From Flavobacteriia bacterium (GTDB taxonomy: Bacteria; Bacteroidota; Bacteroidia; Flavobacteriales; Schleiferiaceae): a stretch of 39,214 bases of DNA. The stretch lies in contig JABXHW010000042.1 of NCBI GenBank assembly GCA_013373425.1, positions 1 to 39,214 on the forward strand. The letters run 5' to 3'. Made by a program: the position numbers and the translations under genes. The notes beneath the pieces are model-generated. The model was not told the origin of the DNA and searched no databases. It saw nothing but the letters and a program-made list of their open reading frames with translations. Positions 9,248 to 17,894 of the stretch are shown piece after piece (the first letter of the stretch is position 1; each line of letters starts with the position of its first letter).

Positions 9248-9333
9248 GTACAAACTAACACGAGAAGGGAAAGCTCGACTGACGGGGCGAGTTTGTTCTG
9301 AACAGATACCGGATACTGGATACTCAATACTGG
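9248..9333 (+). repeat. Dispersed intergenic repeat, copy 1 (core plus TACTGGN heptads)
   Basis: 86 bp that align by hand to 20871-20957 with about ten mismatches and one single-base indel. The core begins GTACAAACT, contains CGAG...CTCG and ends AGTTTG; CAAACT (9251-9256) and AGTTTG (9290-9295) are inverted repeats. Four heptads of the form TACTGGN follow (TACCGGA, TACTGGA, TACTCAA, TACTGG). The left heptad array seen in copy 2 is degenerate here (TTCTGGGTACGAGGTAC). It lies between the 3' end of the permease gene and the start of tpiA. Confidence 0.85.
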
Positions 9334-9357
9334 TGGCTGCGTGCTAAGTGCTAAACG

Positions 9358-10440
9358 CTATCCCCTCCTCACCCTCGGATCCAACCACCCGTAAACAAAG
9401 TCCACCAAAATATTGATGATTACGAACAGTGCAGAAATGGTAAGAACAGCTCCCATGACCACAGGTAAATCCTTTTGATTGAGGGCATCTACGATTTGTT
9501 TACCTAGGCCGTTCCATCCAAAGATGTACTCCACAAAGACCGCTCCCGCTAACATACTAGCGAACCATCCAGAAACTGCGGTTACGACCGGGTTTAAGCT
9601 GTTTCGCAAAACATGCCGACGAACCACTTGAATGGTGTTCAACCCTTTGGCTCTTGCCGTGCGGATATAATCTTGATTGAGGGTTTCTAGCACACTGCTC
9701 CGAGTCAGCTGAATGATTACACCCAAGGGACGAATCCCGAGCGTGAGTGCGGGAAGAATAAGGTTGTCCAAAGCGAGATATCGACCTGTACCGTAATCGT
9801 CCACTTCATACAAACTACCGGTCATACTCAAGCCGGTCCAACTCGACCAGATAAAACCGAATAGCCAAGCAATTAATATAGCGGAGAAGAATGATGGCAA
9901 AGACATCCCCAAGGTTCCAACGACCGTCCAGAATCGGTCGAACCATCCATCTTTGTACAAGGCAGAGATGACTCCTATGAGTATTCCGAAAAGGACTGCA
10001 ATCAAGATACTTGTGACTGCCAATACAGCTGTATTCGGAAGCGTTTCACCAATCACATCTCGAACGCCTCTACCCTGCTGTTGCATAGATTCGCGCAGAT
10101 AGGGCCACTTCAGCGCGAGGTGCCCCTCACCAATACCCACAAACTCAAAACCTGAATAATTGTGATTCTCAAAGTGCGTGTAGCTCTGTGCTTCGTCGCT
10201 ATGCCAACTGAGTGGCGACAAATCGTTCAGGTAATAGAAATACTGCGTAGGTAGCGATTGATCCAAGCCGTACTTTGCACGGATGGCCGCCAATACTTCC
10301 TCGTCTTCTCGCTGATCCATCATCATTCGTGCAGGATCGCCCGATAGAACATTAAATAGAATGAAGATCAGAGTAGCTACTCCAAACAGGACGCCAATGG
10401 CTTGTCCGATTTTACGAAGTAAGCCACTCAATATGCTCAT
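9358..10440 (-). CDS. DppB/OppB-type ABC transporter permease (orphan)
   Basis: 360 residues, slightly longer than typical DppB. The N-terminal helix with FNVLSGDPARMM and GLDQSLPTQYFYYL is characteristic of the peptide/nickel permease family. The EAA-loop signature is visible as DYIRTARAKGLN...RHVLRNSLNPVVT. About six membrane segments, with a large outside loop containing YTHFENHNYSGFEFVG before residue 110. In other systems it pairs with a DppC-type permease, ATPases and a binding protein; none is encoded in this window, so the substrate is unknown. It overlaps the DoxX-like gene by 4 bp, and the same neighbours recur in Bacteroidota (recalled, not searched). Confidence 0.88.
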   Translation of the reverse strand: MSILSGLLRKIGQAIGVLFGVATLIFILFNVLSGDPARMMMDQREDEEVLAAIRAKYGLDQSLPTQYFYYLNDLSPLSWHSDEAQSYTHFENHNYSGFEFVGIGEGHLALKWPYLRESMQQQGRGVRDVIGETLPNTAVLAVTSILIAVLFGILIGVISALYKDGWFDRFWTVVGTLGMSLPSFFSAILIAWLFGFIWSSWTGLSMTGSLYEVDDYGTGRYLALDNLILPALTLGIRPLGVIIQLTRSSVLETLNQDYIRTARAKGLNTIQVVRRHVLRNSLNPVVTAVSGWFASMLAGAVFVEYIFGWNGLGKQIVDALNQKDLPVVMGAVLTISALFVIINILVDFVYGWLDPRVRRG

Positions 10441-11576
10441 TGAAACAGACCTTGCAATTCTTCAACTGAAGGTGCATCGTTCCAATGCCATTTCCCTACA
10501 ATTACTCCGTTTTTAAGCGCCATTACACCCGGGTTACTTCGGATTACCGTCTTAATTGCGGTACCATCTCCCGTTGTGAAATCGATAGGAATTTGTGCTT
10601 CGTGCTTCGCCGCTTCCACCACTTCATACGAAGAGCTTGTCCAGCCGATAGTTTGAATGCCCGCTTCATCCAAGGTCCAAGCCCATTCGCCAATGGCCTT
10701 CATTCCTTCTTCGCTGGCTTTCTCCATCTCGTAAGAGAGCACCATAACAATTGCATCCTGACTCAACAACCACTGAGTGATATCGCCTCTATCCGTATTC
10801 AACGAGAAATCGTGAATTGGCGGCTCATATCCATCGCTGATCTTTCTGCTTTCAGTGAGGTCGTTCTGAATTTCCCATTCCGGCTTCTCCCACCACTTGT
10901 CGTCGATGTACTGCTTATCAGTAATCTCAACCATTTCACCTGTACTCGCATTCTTCATGGTGTACATGATTTCATATTGAGGTCCTTCCTTACCCAACTC
11001 ATCGGCGGATTTCATGCCTTCGGCGATATCAGTTCCGACCTTGTAAGCTCGGAAATCTACCACTGGCAGGTGATTCAGTACATGATGGGTATAGAATCCA
11101 GACGCAATCAGAAGCACAACTGTGATTCCAATAGCGGTCTTGCTTGCTACGAGAGGATTGATAAATCGCTTACCCGCAAACAGGATGACGATTAGAACGG
11201 TCAAGATCACGTCTTTGACAAAGGACTGGAACGGCGTTAATGGGATAGCATCCCCGAAGCAACCACAATCGGTTACAACATTGAACCACCACGACCAGAA
11301 GGTGAGGAATGTAAAGAACACGATCATCAAAAGAAGAGCCCGGACCGTAAGTTTTCGCCACAATCCGAGGAGAAGAGTAATCCCCAATGCGATTTCAATA
11401 ACGCAAATGAAAATTGCGAAAAACAAGGCCGCTGGAAGGAGGAACGACATGTTCAGTTCCACGAAATATTCTTCCAACTTGAATCCAAATCCCATTGGAT
11501 CATTCAACTTTACCCATCCCGAGAAGATGAATAGTACGCCCACAAGAATTCTGCTAATCTGAACCAAGTACTTCAT
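10437..11576 (-). CDS. DoxX/MauE-like membrane protein with thioredoxin-like C-terminal region (BT_3928 type)
   Basis: 379 residues. Residues 1-165 contain four or five membrane helices with ISRILVGVLFIFSGWVKLNDP at the start and DCGCFGDAIPLTP (Cys104, Cys106) after the third, both typical of the DoxX/MauE family. The remaining ~210 residues are soluble; VMVLSYEMEKASEEG and NPGVMALKNGVIVGKWHWND near the end look like a thioredoxin fold without a CxxC motif. MauE-type proteins take part in disulfide or quinone-linked membrane redox, but the role of the Bacteroidota form is not established. It starts 5 bp after the DUF1599 gene and overlaps the permease. Confidence 0.8.
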   Translation of the reverse strand: MKYLVQISRILVGVLFIFSGWVKLNDPMGFGFKLEEYFVELNMSFLLPAALFFAIFICVIEIALGITLLLGLWRKLTVRALLLMIVFFTFLTFWSWWFNVVTDCGCFGDAIPLTPFQSFVKDVILTVLIVILFAGKRFINPLVASKTAIGITVVLLIASGFYTHHVLNHLPVVDFRAYKVGTDIAEGMKSADELGKEGPQYEIMYTMKNASTGEMVEITDKQYIDDKWWEKPEWEIQNDLTESRKISDGYEPPIHDFSLNTDRGDITQWLLSQDAIVMVLSYEMEKASEEGMKAIGEWAWTLDEAGIQTIGWTSSSYEVVEAAKHEAQIPIDFTTGDGTAIKTVIRSNPGVMALKNGVIVGKWHWNDAPSVEELQGLFQ

Positions 11577-11581
11577 CGGTC

Positions 11582-12130
11582 TTATTTCTTTTTGAGTTCT
11601 TCCATTTGAATCAGAGCGAAAACGGAATAGTTAATCATATCCATATAATTCGCGTCTACACCTTCACTAACGAGCGTTTGCCCGGCATTGTCTTCAATCT
11701 GCTTCACTCTTAGGAGCTTTTGCAAAATCAAATCTGTAAACGACGGAACGCGCATGTCTCGCCAAGCCTCACCATAATCGTGATTCTTGTCCAACATCAA
11801 TTGCCTTGTAGCCTGAACGTGCTTGTCGTAATACCCCATCGCTTCATCTGGCGACATATCAATCTGGTCTGCCACGCCGAGTTCGAGTTGCACAAGCGCA
11901 ATGATGGAGTAGTTCAAGATTCCGATAAACTCACCGCGTAAATCATCCGCAACCTTCTGTGTGCCTTTGTCTTCAATACTGCGAAGACGTTGGGCTTTAA
12001 TGAAAATCTGATCGGTCAAGGATGGAAGTCGTAGAATTCGCCAAGCGGCACCGTAGTCCTTCAGCTTTTTCTCAAAAAGGGTTCTGCATTCTTGAATGAC
12101 TTGGTCGAATTGCGCGGGTGTATCGCTCAT
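11582..12130 (-). CDS. DUF1599 protein with two tandem domains
   Basis: 182 residues made of two related halves. The first has KDYGAAWRILRLPSLTDQI...QRLRSIED...NYSIIALVQLE, the second HDYGEAWRDMRVPSFTDLI...LRVKQIED...NYSVFALIQME. This duplicated architecture is the DUF1599 family, common in Bacteroidota beside folP. The all-alpha pattern with conserved acidic residues resembles MazG-like nucleotide pyrophosphohydrolase folds, but that is inference and no substrate is assigned. It is first in the minus-strand run and divergent from folP. No consensus -7 element was found for it. Confidence 0.85.
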   Translation of the reverse strand: MSDTPAQFDQVIQECRTLFEKKLKDYGAAWRILRLPSLTDQIFIKAQRLRSIEDKGTQKVADDLRGEFIGILNYSIIALVQLELGVADQIDMSPDEAMGYYDKHVQATRQLMLDKNHDYGEAWRDMRVPSFTDLILQKLLRVKQIEDNAGQTLVSEGVDANYMDMINYSVFALIQMEELKKK

Positions 12131-12142
12131 TTGCTACTTTTG
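12110..12142 (+). promoter_or_regulatory. Promoter of folP-cdaA
   Basis: TTG (12110-12112), 22 bases, TACTTTTG (12135-12142), a full match to TAnnTTTG. It lies across the 5' end of the divergent DUF1599 gene and about 37 bases before the folP start, and so excludes the upstream ATG at 12092. Confidence 0.65.
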
Positions 12143-12178
12143 ATGCTCGGCACGAAACCGTTAGTAAGAGGTGTAAAA

Positions 12179-13051
12179 ATGATGAATTGGCGAGCGAAAG
12201 ATACCAAATTCACTAGGAAATCGACCATCAGAATTGGAGGTCGTTTAATGGACCTGAGTACGCCTAAAATCATGGGGATTGTGAACATCACTCCCGACTC
12301 ATTTTACGACGGAGGAAGCAGCGAGACCATAGATTCAGTCTTGGCCAAAGTGCAGCGATACGTGGATGAAGGTTCAGATATTCTCGACCTCGGTGCGCAA
12401 AGCACGCGTCCTAAAGCGGAGCAAATCGGACCGATGGACGAATGGAAGAGATTGGAAGGTCCACTTCGTGAAATCGTGAATTCTTTTCCGGATCGGACCA
12501 TATCCATCGACACGTACCACAGTTCAGTAGCAGAACGCGCTTTAGAAAACGGTGCGCACATCATCAACGACATCAGCGGTGGAACTTTAGACGACAACAT
12601 GTTTGCGACGGTCGGCAAATGGAAGGTGCCTTACATTTTGATGCACATTCAGGGCGCACCGGAGAATATGCAAGACAACCCCCACTATAATCACGTGGTA
12701 GAGGATGTCGCTACCGACCTTGCATCCAAGTGCAAATCCCTTATTCAAGCCGGTGTTGATGATATAATAATCGATCCAGGATTTGGCTTTGGAAAGACCA
12801 CCGAACACAACTATGTACTGCTTCGCGATCTTGATTACTTAATTGAAATTGGTCACCCCCTACTCATCGGCATCAGCAGAAAGTCGATGATATGGAAAAC
12901 CCTCCAAACGTCGGCTAGCGAGGCGCTGAACGGAACCTCTGCACTACACATGCACGCCCTTCAGCAGGGTGCTTCCATCCTACGCGTTCACGATGTGAAA
13001 GAAGCGGTGGAAGTACGTACCTTGTGGCAACAACTTCAAGCAAAAGCCTGA
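12179..13051 (+). CDS. folP: Dihydropteroate synthase
   Basis: 290 residues from the chosen ATG (a second ATG follows directly at 12182). The enzyme condenses 6-hydroxymethyl-dihydropterin diphosphate with p-aminobenzoate in folate synthesis and is the sulfonamide target. Signatures are IMGIVNITPDSFYDGG, DEGSDILDLGAQSTRP, SIDTYHS, NDISGG, ILMHIQGAPENMQ, DIIIDPGFGFGKT and IGISRKSM. The frame extends upstream to 12092, but that would run inside the divergent DUF1599 gene and upstream of the promoter. cdaA starts 2 bp after the stop, so the two form an operon. Confidence 0.95.
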   Translation: MMNWRAKDTKFTRKSTIRIGGRLMDLSTPKIMGIVNITPDSFYDGGSSETIDSVLAKVQRYVDEGSDILDLGAQSTRPKAEQIGPMDEWKRLEGPLREIVNSFPDRTISIDTYHSSVAERALENGAHIINDISGGTLDDNMFATVGKWKVPYILMHIQGAPENMQDNPHYNHVVEDVATDLASKCKSLIQAGVDDIIIDPGFGFGKTTEHNYVLLRDLDYLIEIGHPLLIGISRKSMIWKTLQTSASEALNGTSALHMHALQQGASILRVHDVKEAVEVRTLWQQLQAKA

Positions 13052-13052
13052 A

Positions 13053-13844
13053 ATGATCGAATACATCCAAGCTCTTTTTGATCACGCAGGAGTCATCGAC
13101 ATCCTTGAGATTATCATCCTCGGACTCGTACTTTTCAGTTTATATCGACTTGTGCGCGGGACCCCTGCCATGTACATCTTTGGAGGCATCGTGGCTATTT
13201 ATGTAGCCTGGAAATTATTCGAAGCTCTGGGAATGCAGGTCCTTCCGGAAATCATGGATAAGTTCCTGGGAGTTGGTTTCATCGCCATCATCATTGTCTT
13301 CCAACAAGAAATCAGGAAGTTCCTTTTGGTGATTGGTTCCAGCAGTTTCGGGAAGCGAAGAACCTTCCTGCGTCAGTTCCTCTTTCTTCGTCAGGAAGAG
13401 GCTGAGCTAGATGTCGACCCCATCGTGCATGCCGTTGGACTTCTCAGCGAGCACAGAACGGGAGCATTAATCGCGATTGAACGCAACATGCCTCTGGGGT
13501 ATTACGCTCAAACGGGTGTTACGCTGAATGCGCGTATCGGCTCTCGACTCATTCAAAGTATATTCTTCAAAGACGCACCACTCCACGATGGTGCCGCTAT
13601 CATTTCTCAAGATAAAGTCGTCGCTGCTTCTGCCATCCTACCGGTTTCAGAGAGCAGCAACATCCCAGGTCGCTATGGCCTACGTCACCGTGCTGCCGTC
13701 GGACTCTCAGAAAAGACTGATGCCATTTGCATTGTAGCCTCAGAAGAGACGGGAAAAGTCACTATTGTTGTTGAAGGTGAGATTACGATGATCAAGGATA
13801 AGGATGAGTTGCGTAGGAGGCTGACTGAACTTCTGAAATACTAA
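13053..13844 (+). CDS. cdaA: Diadenylate cyclase CdaA
   Basis: 263 residues with the CdaA layout: three membrane helices in the first ~90 residues, then a DAC catalytic domain. The catalytic DGA (179-181, in APLHDGAAI) and RHR (211-213, in GLRHRAAVG) motifs are intact. It makes the second messenger c-di-AMP from two ATP, controlling potassium and osmotic balance and envelope stress in many bacteria. Pairing with folP is common in Bacteroidota. Only 17 bp separate its stop from the convergent comEC stop, and no terminator is visible there. Confidence 0.95.
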   Translation: MIEYIQALFDHAGVIDILEIIILGLVLFSLYRLVRGTPAMYIFGGIVAIYVAWKLFEALGMQVLPEIMDKFLGVGFIAIIIVFQQEIRKFLLVIGSSSFGKRRTFLRQFLFLRQEEAELDVDPIVHAVGLLSEHRTGALIAIERNMPLGYYAQTGVTLNARIGSRLIQSIFFKDAPLHDGAAIISQDKVVAASAILPVSESSNIPGRYGLRHRAAVGLSEKTDAICIVASEETGKVTIVVEGEITMIKDKDELRRRLTELLKY

Positions 13845-13854
13845 AAGGGGAGTT

Positions 13855-13897
13855 AACGGGCTCAGGGACTTAAGGGACTCAGGGAGCTCAGGGGGAA
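13855..13897 (-). repeat. CCCTGAG-type tandem repeat over the comEC 3' end
   Basis: On the minus strand the units CCCTGAGCT, CCCTGAGTC, CCTTAAGTC and CCTGAGCC follow one another. They encode the last residues and the stop of comEC and run into the 17-bp gap before the cdaA stop. The units are imperfect, 7-9 bp, and unrelated in sequence to the TACTGGN elements. Confidence 0.65.
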
Positions 13898-15589
13898 AAG
13901 TGTGTCTGTTTGTAGGGGTTCGAAGTGTTGCGGGAGTGGTTTGAGATGGATGAACTTTATTCTGGCGGATTGATGCCAGACTCGGGTAGCGTATTCTACT
14001 TTGCTCCATTGGGATGTATCGCTGAGAAAGACCGTTGCTGAATCACCGTGCCAGACCTCGATTCCCTGTAGTCCTCTGTAATTAAAATGATACACTTCAC
14101 CTGATTTGGGGCTCTCAAACGATATTAAACCCAGAGCGAAAATGGGCAGGACGTAAAGCCATGTCTTTATTCGCGTGTGGAGGATTAAGAATGTCAGAAT
14201 GAGTAAAACAACAAGAGTAACAGATTGAAGCACGCTCGGAAAAACACCTTCTGTTACGGCTCCTGGCCAATGTGCAATCCAGTGAACCAGGGAAAAGAAA
14301 ACATCTATAACCCAATCCAAAATCCTCCAAAATACAAGCGGCAGATTCCACAAGTATTGGATCATCAACGCAACTATCCCCACGCAAAGTAGAATGGGAA
14401 TGAGCGGAAGCAATAGCAGATTGGAAAGGAGAAAGTAATTGGGGAACTGGTGAAAGTAGAATAGCGTGAATGGCGTAGTAGCGAGTTGTGCCCAAAAGCT
14501 GACAGACAGGGCCTCGAATATGCGCCTCTTTACGAATTTCAATTCATTAAAAAAGAGTCGCTGAACCTGCGAATGACCGTACACAATTCCGAATACCGCC
14601 ATAAAGCTCAACTGAAATCCCAAGTCGAATAGCGAAGACGGATCAAATGCAAGAATGATAAAACCAGCCATCCACACCGCTTCGGAGGTTCTGGCTTCTC
14701 TGCCTTCCAATCGCGCCAATTGGATTAAACTGAAAAGCAAAGCAGCACGCACTACTGAGGAACTCATGCCGGCAATCCATGCGAACCCCCATAGACCAGA
14801 TATCACAAATATCACCTGTATCCACCTCCACTTTTTAGGCAATAGCTTTCCGACAATAAACTGGAGCATCCAAGCAATCAAACCAACGTGCAATCCCGAA
14901 ACGGCCAGAATATGGACGAGTCCCGCATTCGAAAAATTAGCCTTATCGGACGAAGCGATGTCGGTCTTCGAGCCCAACAGCAATGCTTTGTAAAACCCCT
15001 TCGTTCTGTCAGTCGCCGGCCATTCATCTATTCGGCTGTTCAATTGCCAGCGAACGGGAATAGCACCAGGCCTCACCTTCTCCCAGCTCCAACACCAAAG
15101 CCGGAAGGTCCATCCTTTAGACTCAGCATATCGCACTTCATCAAACTCAAAGGGAAACACGCTTTCATTGAAGCCTGATTCATCCCCTTCCACTCGAATG
15201 ATTTCTCCAATCTCCGGTTGAGCTTTTTCACTCGCTATCAGTATTAAACCCCGGCATTCGTCGAGTACAGACCGACATTCATACTGAACGAACCTCCCCT
15301 TGATCCTGCCCATATCAAGCACTTCAAGCAACTCATGAGAAGAGCAAGTTGCACTTGAAGTCCTACTGGCACTTGTCCAGCCAAAAGAGATCAAAAGAAA
15401 AAAAGCACATGCTGTCCACAGGGCTCCAAGTGCATGTCGAAGTCGACCAACACCTAAGAGAACTGTAACAAGGAGTACAAGGATTATCGCCACGACACTC
15501 GGAGGGCTCCAAATTTTATGAAGACCGATACCTACGGCATAGGCCAACACCCATGGCGCAAGACGAAATGTTTCATGATAAGAAGACAC
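13862..15589 (-). CDS. comEC: ComEC/Rec2-family membrane protein
   Basis: 575 residues. It has N-terminal membrane helices, a soluble OB-like (DUF4131) segment at about 85-170, then the competence domain with the hallmark VHILAVSGLHVGL (about 225-238) and eight or so further helices. ComEC forms the inner-membrane channel for DNA uptake. The chain ends soon after the last helix with a short FNYRGLQGIEVWHG...VWHQSARIKFIHL part, so the C-terminal metallo-beta-lactamase domain of long ComEC proteins is absent. The last ten or so residues (FPLSSLSPLSP) are encoded by a short CCCTGAG tandem repeat. It begins 38 bp after the SpoIID-like gene. Confidence 0.88.
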   Translation of the reverse strand: MSSYHETFRLAPWVLAYAVGIGLHKIWSPPSVVAIILVLLVTVLLGVGRLRHALGALWTACAFFLLISFGWTSASRTSSATCSSHELLEVLDMGRIKGRFVQYECRSVLDECRGLILIASEKAQPEIGEIIRVEGDESGFNESVFPFEFDEVRYAESKGWTFRLWCWSWEKVRPGAIPVRWQLNSRIDEWPATDRTKGFYKALLLGSKTDIASSDKANFSNAGLVHILAVSGLHVGLIAWMLQFIVGKLLPKKWRWIQVIFVISGLWGFAWIAGMSSSVVRAALLFSLIQLARLEGREARTSEAVWMAGFIILAFDPSSLFDLGFQLSFMAVFGIVYGHSQVQRLFFNELKFVKRRIFEALSVSFWAQLATTPFTLFYFHQFPNYFLLSNLLLLPLIPILLCVGIVALMIQYLWNLPLVFWRILDWVIDVFFSLVHWIAHWPGAVTEGVFPSVLQSVTLVVLLILTFLILHTRIKTWLYVLPIFALGLISFESPKSGEVYHFNYRGLQGIEVWHGDSATVFLSDTSQWSKVEYATRVWHQSARIKFIHLKPLPQHFEPLQTDTLFPLSSLSPLSP

Positions 15590-15627
15590 AGCAAGAGGTT
15601 TGGTGTCTTCAAGTTAGTTTGAACGAA

Positions 15628-16791
15628 TTACAAAGTGCTCGAACTCACGAGGTCAATTCCAGGGAAGTAATGTCGAAGAATACTCTTCCATTCGTATCCA
15701 TCCTGAGCCATGATGTTGGCTCCCTCTTGCGACATGCCCACGCCATGGCCGAAGCCACGTCCTTTTAGAAGAACGGTTTGCCCCATATCGGTAACGCTAA
15801 ACCATGCGCTACGAAGGCGGAATCGATTGCGCACATCCTTCCATTTGAGTCGGCGTCCGTTGTACTCAAACACTCCTTCCCTTTCTCTGGGTTGATAGTC
15901 GAGCAAGGCCACCCTGAAGTTCGTATCTGATGCTGAAACTCCGAGTTGGGAGGCAACATAGGAAACGAATTCTTCCTTGGGAACTTGAACCTCCCAAAAC
16001 GCCTGGCTGCCGCGCATTGAAAAGGTATCTGAGATGCTCTGCAGATAGGAAATAGGTCGACTCCACGCATCCTGAGAATTGGCCGTTTGTCCACCGCTAT
16101 TGGCATGAAACACTCCTAATATCACTTCACCGTCGGGTCCGACTACTACTGAATCGCCCACTTCATTCACTGCCTGGCGAATGAGAGCGGCGTTGATGTT
16201 ATCGGCTCGACCGTAATACGCCTGAGACGTCACATCATCCTTTACATTGTAGCCCTCATTACTATGCTTGTTCAAGTTCGCCAAGAGCCAGGTATGTGCC
16301 AGTACAGCTTGTGCTTTGAAAAACTCAATCTCCCTAAAATGACCTGCCTCGGATTGAACCACTCCTGCCAAATACTGCGGGATTGGAATGTGGTTGATGA
16401 GCTGAAGCTCTCGCCCACTCACTTTGAACCATATCTCCCCCTCGTAGGAGCGTGTTCGGCCGGCGGCAGTGATTTGGAAGTGAGCTGAATCACCTAATGG
16501 GACAACCCTTAAATGGGCATATTTTCCCAGCGGTCTTGTTTCACGATTGAGCACAAGCTCACCACCCGACAGTCGGACATCCATCAACCGCTTCAAGCGC
16601 GGGGTTGAAATGGCCACGGTGTCGATCACTTGTTGATCTGACGTATAGGCTACCCAGGCGTAGTACCCTGAAGCAGTCCGCCATTGTGCCTGAGTAAAGG
16701 ATCGATTTGAAAATACGCGAACATCCACGTGATCTGTGGCACTCGTGGTAAAGGCCACCAAAAAGGCGAATATGGCGTAGGTCCATCTCAA
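15628..16791 (-). CDS. Exported SpoIID/LytB-domain protein
   Basis: 387 residues with a signal peptide (MRWTYAIFAFLVAFTTSA). The SpoIID/LytB domain covers about 130-385: IPQYLAGVVQSEAG carries the conserved glutamate, then EFFKAQAVLAHTWLL (family: K-AQAVAARTY), VFHANSGGQT (family: FHSxSGGxT) and GRGFGHGVGMSQEGA near the end. In Bacillus, SpoIID is a lytic transglycosylase acting on denuded peptidoglycan; the Bacteroidota homologues are probably cell-wall modifying, which is inference. It overlaps lpxB by 4 bp, in an envelope-related operon. Confidence 0.88.
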   Translation of the reverse strand: MRWTYAIFAFLVAFTTSATDHVDVRVFSNRSFTQAQWRTASGYYAWVAYTSDQQVIDTVAISTPRLKRLMDVRLSGGELVLNRETRPLGKYAHLRVVPLGDSAHFQITAAGRTRSYEGEIWFKVSGRELQLINHIPIPQYLAGVVQSEAGHFREIEFFKAQAVLAHTWLLANLNKHSNEGYNVKDDVTSQAYYGRADNINAALIRQAVNEVGDSVVVGPDGEVILGVFHANSGGQTANSQDAWSRPISYLQSISDTFSMRGSQAFWEVQVPKEEFVSYVASQLGVSASDTNFRVALLDYQPREREGVFEYNGRRLKWKDVRNRFRLRSAWFSVTDMGQTVLLKGRGFGHGVGMSQEGANIMAQDGYEWKSILRHYFPGIDLVSSSTL

Positions 16792-17894
16792 GATGCTATA
16801 TCGCTTTGAATGACTTCAGCCGCTCGGTCAGAGGCACCTGGTCCACCCAACAGTTTCTGAAGAATCACAAAATCAGCAAGCATCTGCTCTCGACCTTTTC
16901 CTTCTAGAATATTCTCGAGCTCTCCTTTTAACTTTTTCTCATTCATCTCTCCTTGAATGAGCTCTTTAACCACTTCTCTATCTGCAATCAAATTAACGAG
17001 TGAAATGTACTTGACCTTCACTACGCGTTTTGCAATTTGGTAAGAGATTGAATTGGCTTTGTAACACACTACTTCGGGAACGTTGAATAGTGCCGTTTCG
17101 AGTGTGGCGGTTCCTGAGGTAACACATGCAGCATGTGAGATGCTCAGCAAATCATACGTTCGATTCATCACCACTTCAACTTCGCCTAAGCCAAGGGATT
17201 GATAATACGATTCAGATTGACTAGGCGCACCGGCAACCACAAACCGATAATCGGGAAAATGCTTCGGCATCTTGAGCATAGTGCTCAACATAGCGTCGAT
17301 TTCTTGCTTTCTAGATCCTGGCAAAAGTGCCACAACTTTTCGTCCATCGTCGGAGCCGAGAACATCCGAAACGGTTGGTGAAGTACGATTCTGTACTGCA
17401 TCCAAAAGTGGGTGTCCCACAAAATCTACATCCATTCCGAAACCTTGATAGAATTCCCGTTCGAAAGGAAGGATGGTCAGCATCCGAGTCACATCGCGCT
17501 TTATCGCGTGCACTCTATTCTGTTTCCAAGCCCAGATTTGTGGACTGATGTAGTAGTAAATTTTGATATTTCGCTGCTTCGCCCATTCGGCAATCCGCAT
17601 GTTGAAACCCGGATAGTCGATAAGAATGAGCGCATCGGGTTGATACGACTCGATATCACGCTTTGCCAACTTCAGGTTGCCGAGGATGGTTCTCAGATTC
17701 ATGAGTACCTCAACAAATCCCATGAAAGCGAGTTCCTTGTAATGCTTGACGGGCTCTATTCCGCTCACCTCCTGCATATGATCTCCACCCCAATAGCGGA
17801 ACTGACAATCGCTGTCGTTCTTCTTGAGCGACTTCATCAAATTGGAGGCGTGCAAATCGCCTGAAGCTTCACCGGCAATGAGATAATACTTCAT
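16788..17894 (-). CDS. lpxB: Lipid-A-disaccharide synthase
   Basis: 368 residues, typical length. It joins UDP-2,3-diacylglucosamine and lipid X at the inner-membrane surface in lipid A synthesis (GT19). Signatures are YYLIAGEASGDLHASNLM at the N-terminus, YRYWGG-like FRYWGGDHM, LIDYPGFNMR, YYISPQIWAW, FVGHPLLD, LLPGSRKQEI and ATLETALFNVPEVVCYK. Its ATG overlaps the stop of the upstream small membrane protein (TAATG), implying translational coupling. Confidence 0.96.
   Translation of the reverse strand: MKYYLIAGEASGDLHASNLMKSLKKNDSDCQFRYWGGDHMQEVSGIEPVKHYKELAFMGFVEVLMNLRTILGNLKLAKRDIESYQPDALILIDYPGFNMRIAEWAKQRNIKIYYYISPQIWAWKQNRVHAIKRDVTRMLTILPFEREFYQGFGMDVDFVGHPLLDAVQNRTSPTVSDVLGSDDGRKVVALLPGSRKQEIDAMLSTMLKMPKHFPDYRFVVAGAPSQSESYYQSLGLGEVEVVMNRTYDLLSISHAACVTSGTATLETALFNVPEVVCYKANSISYQIAKRVVKVKYISLVNLIADREVVKELIQGEMNEKKLKGELENILEGKGREQMLADFVILQKLLGGPGASDRAAEVIQSDIAS

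Noticed and set aside
10485-11195. 236-codon antisense frame within the DoxX-like gene
   Set aside because: The minus-strand frame has recognisable DoxX/MauE motifs; the antisense one has none.
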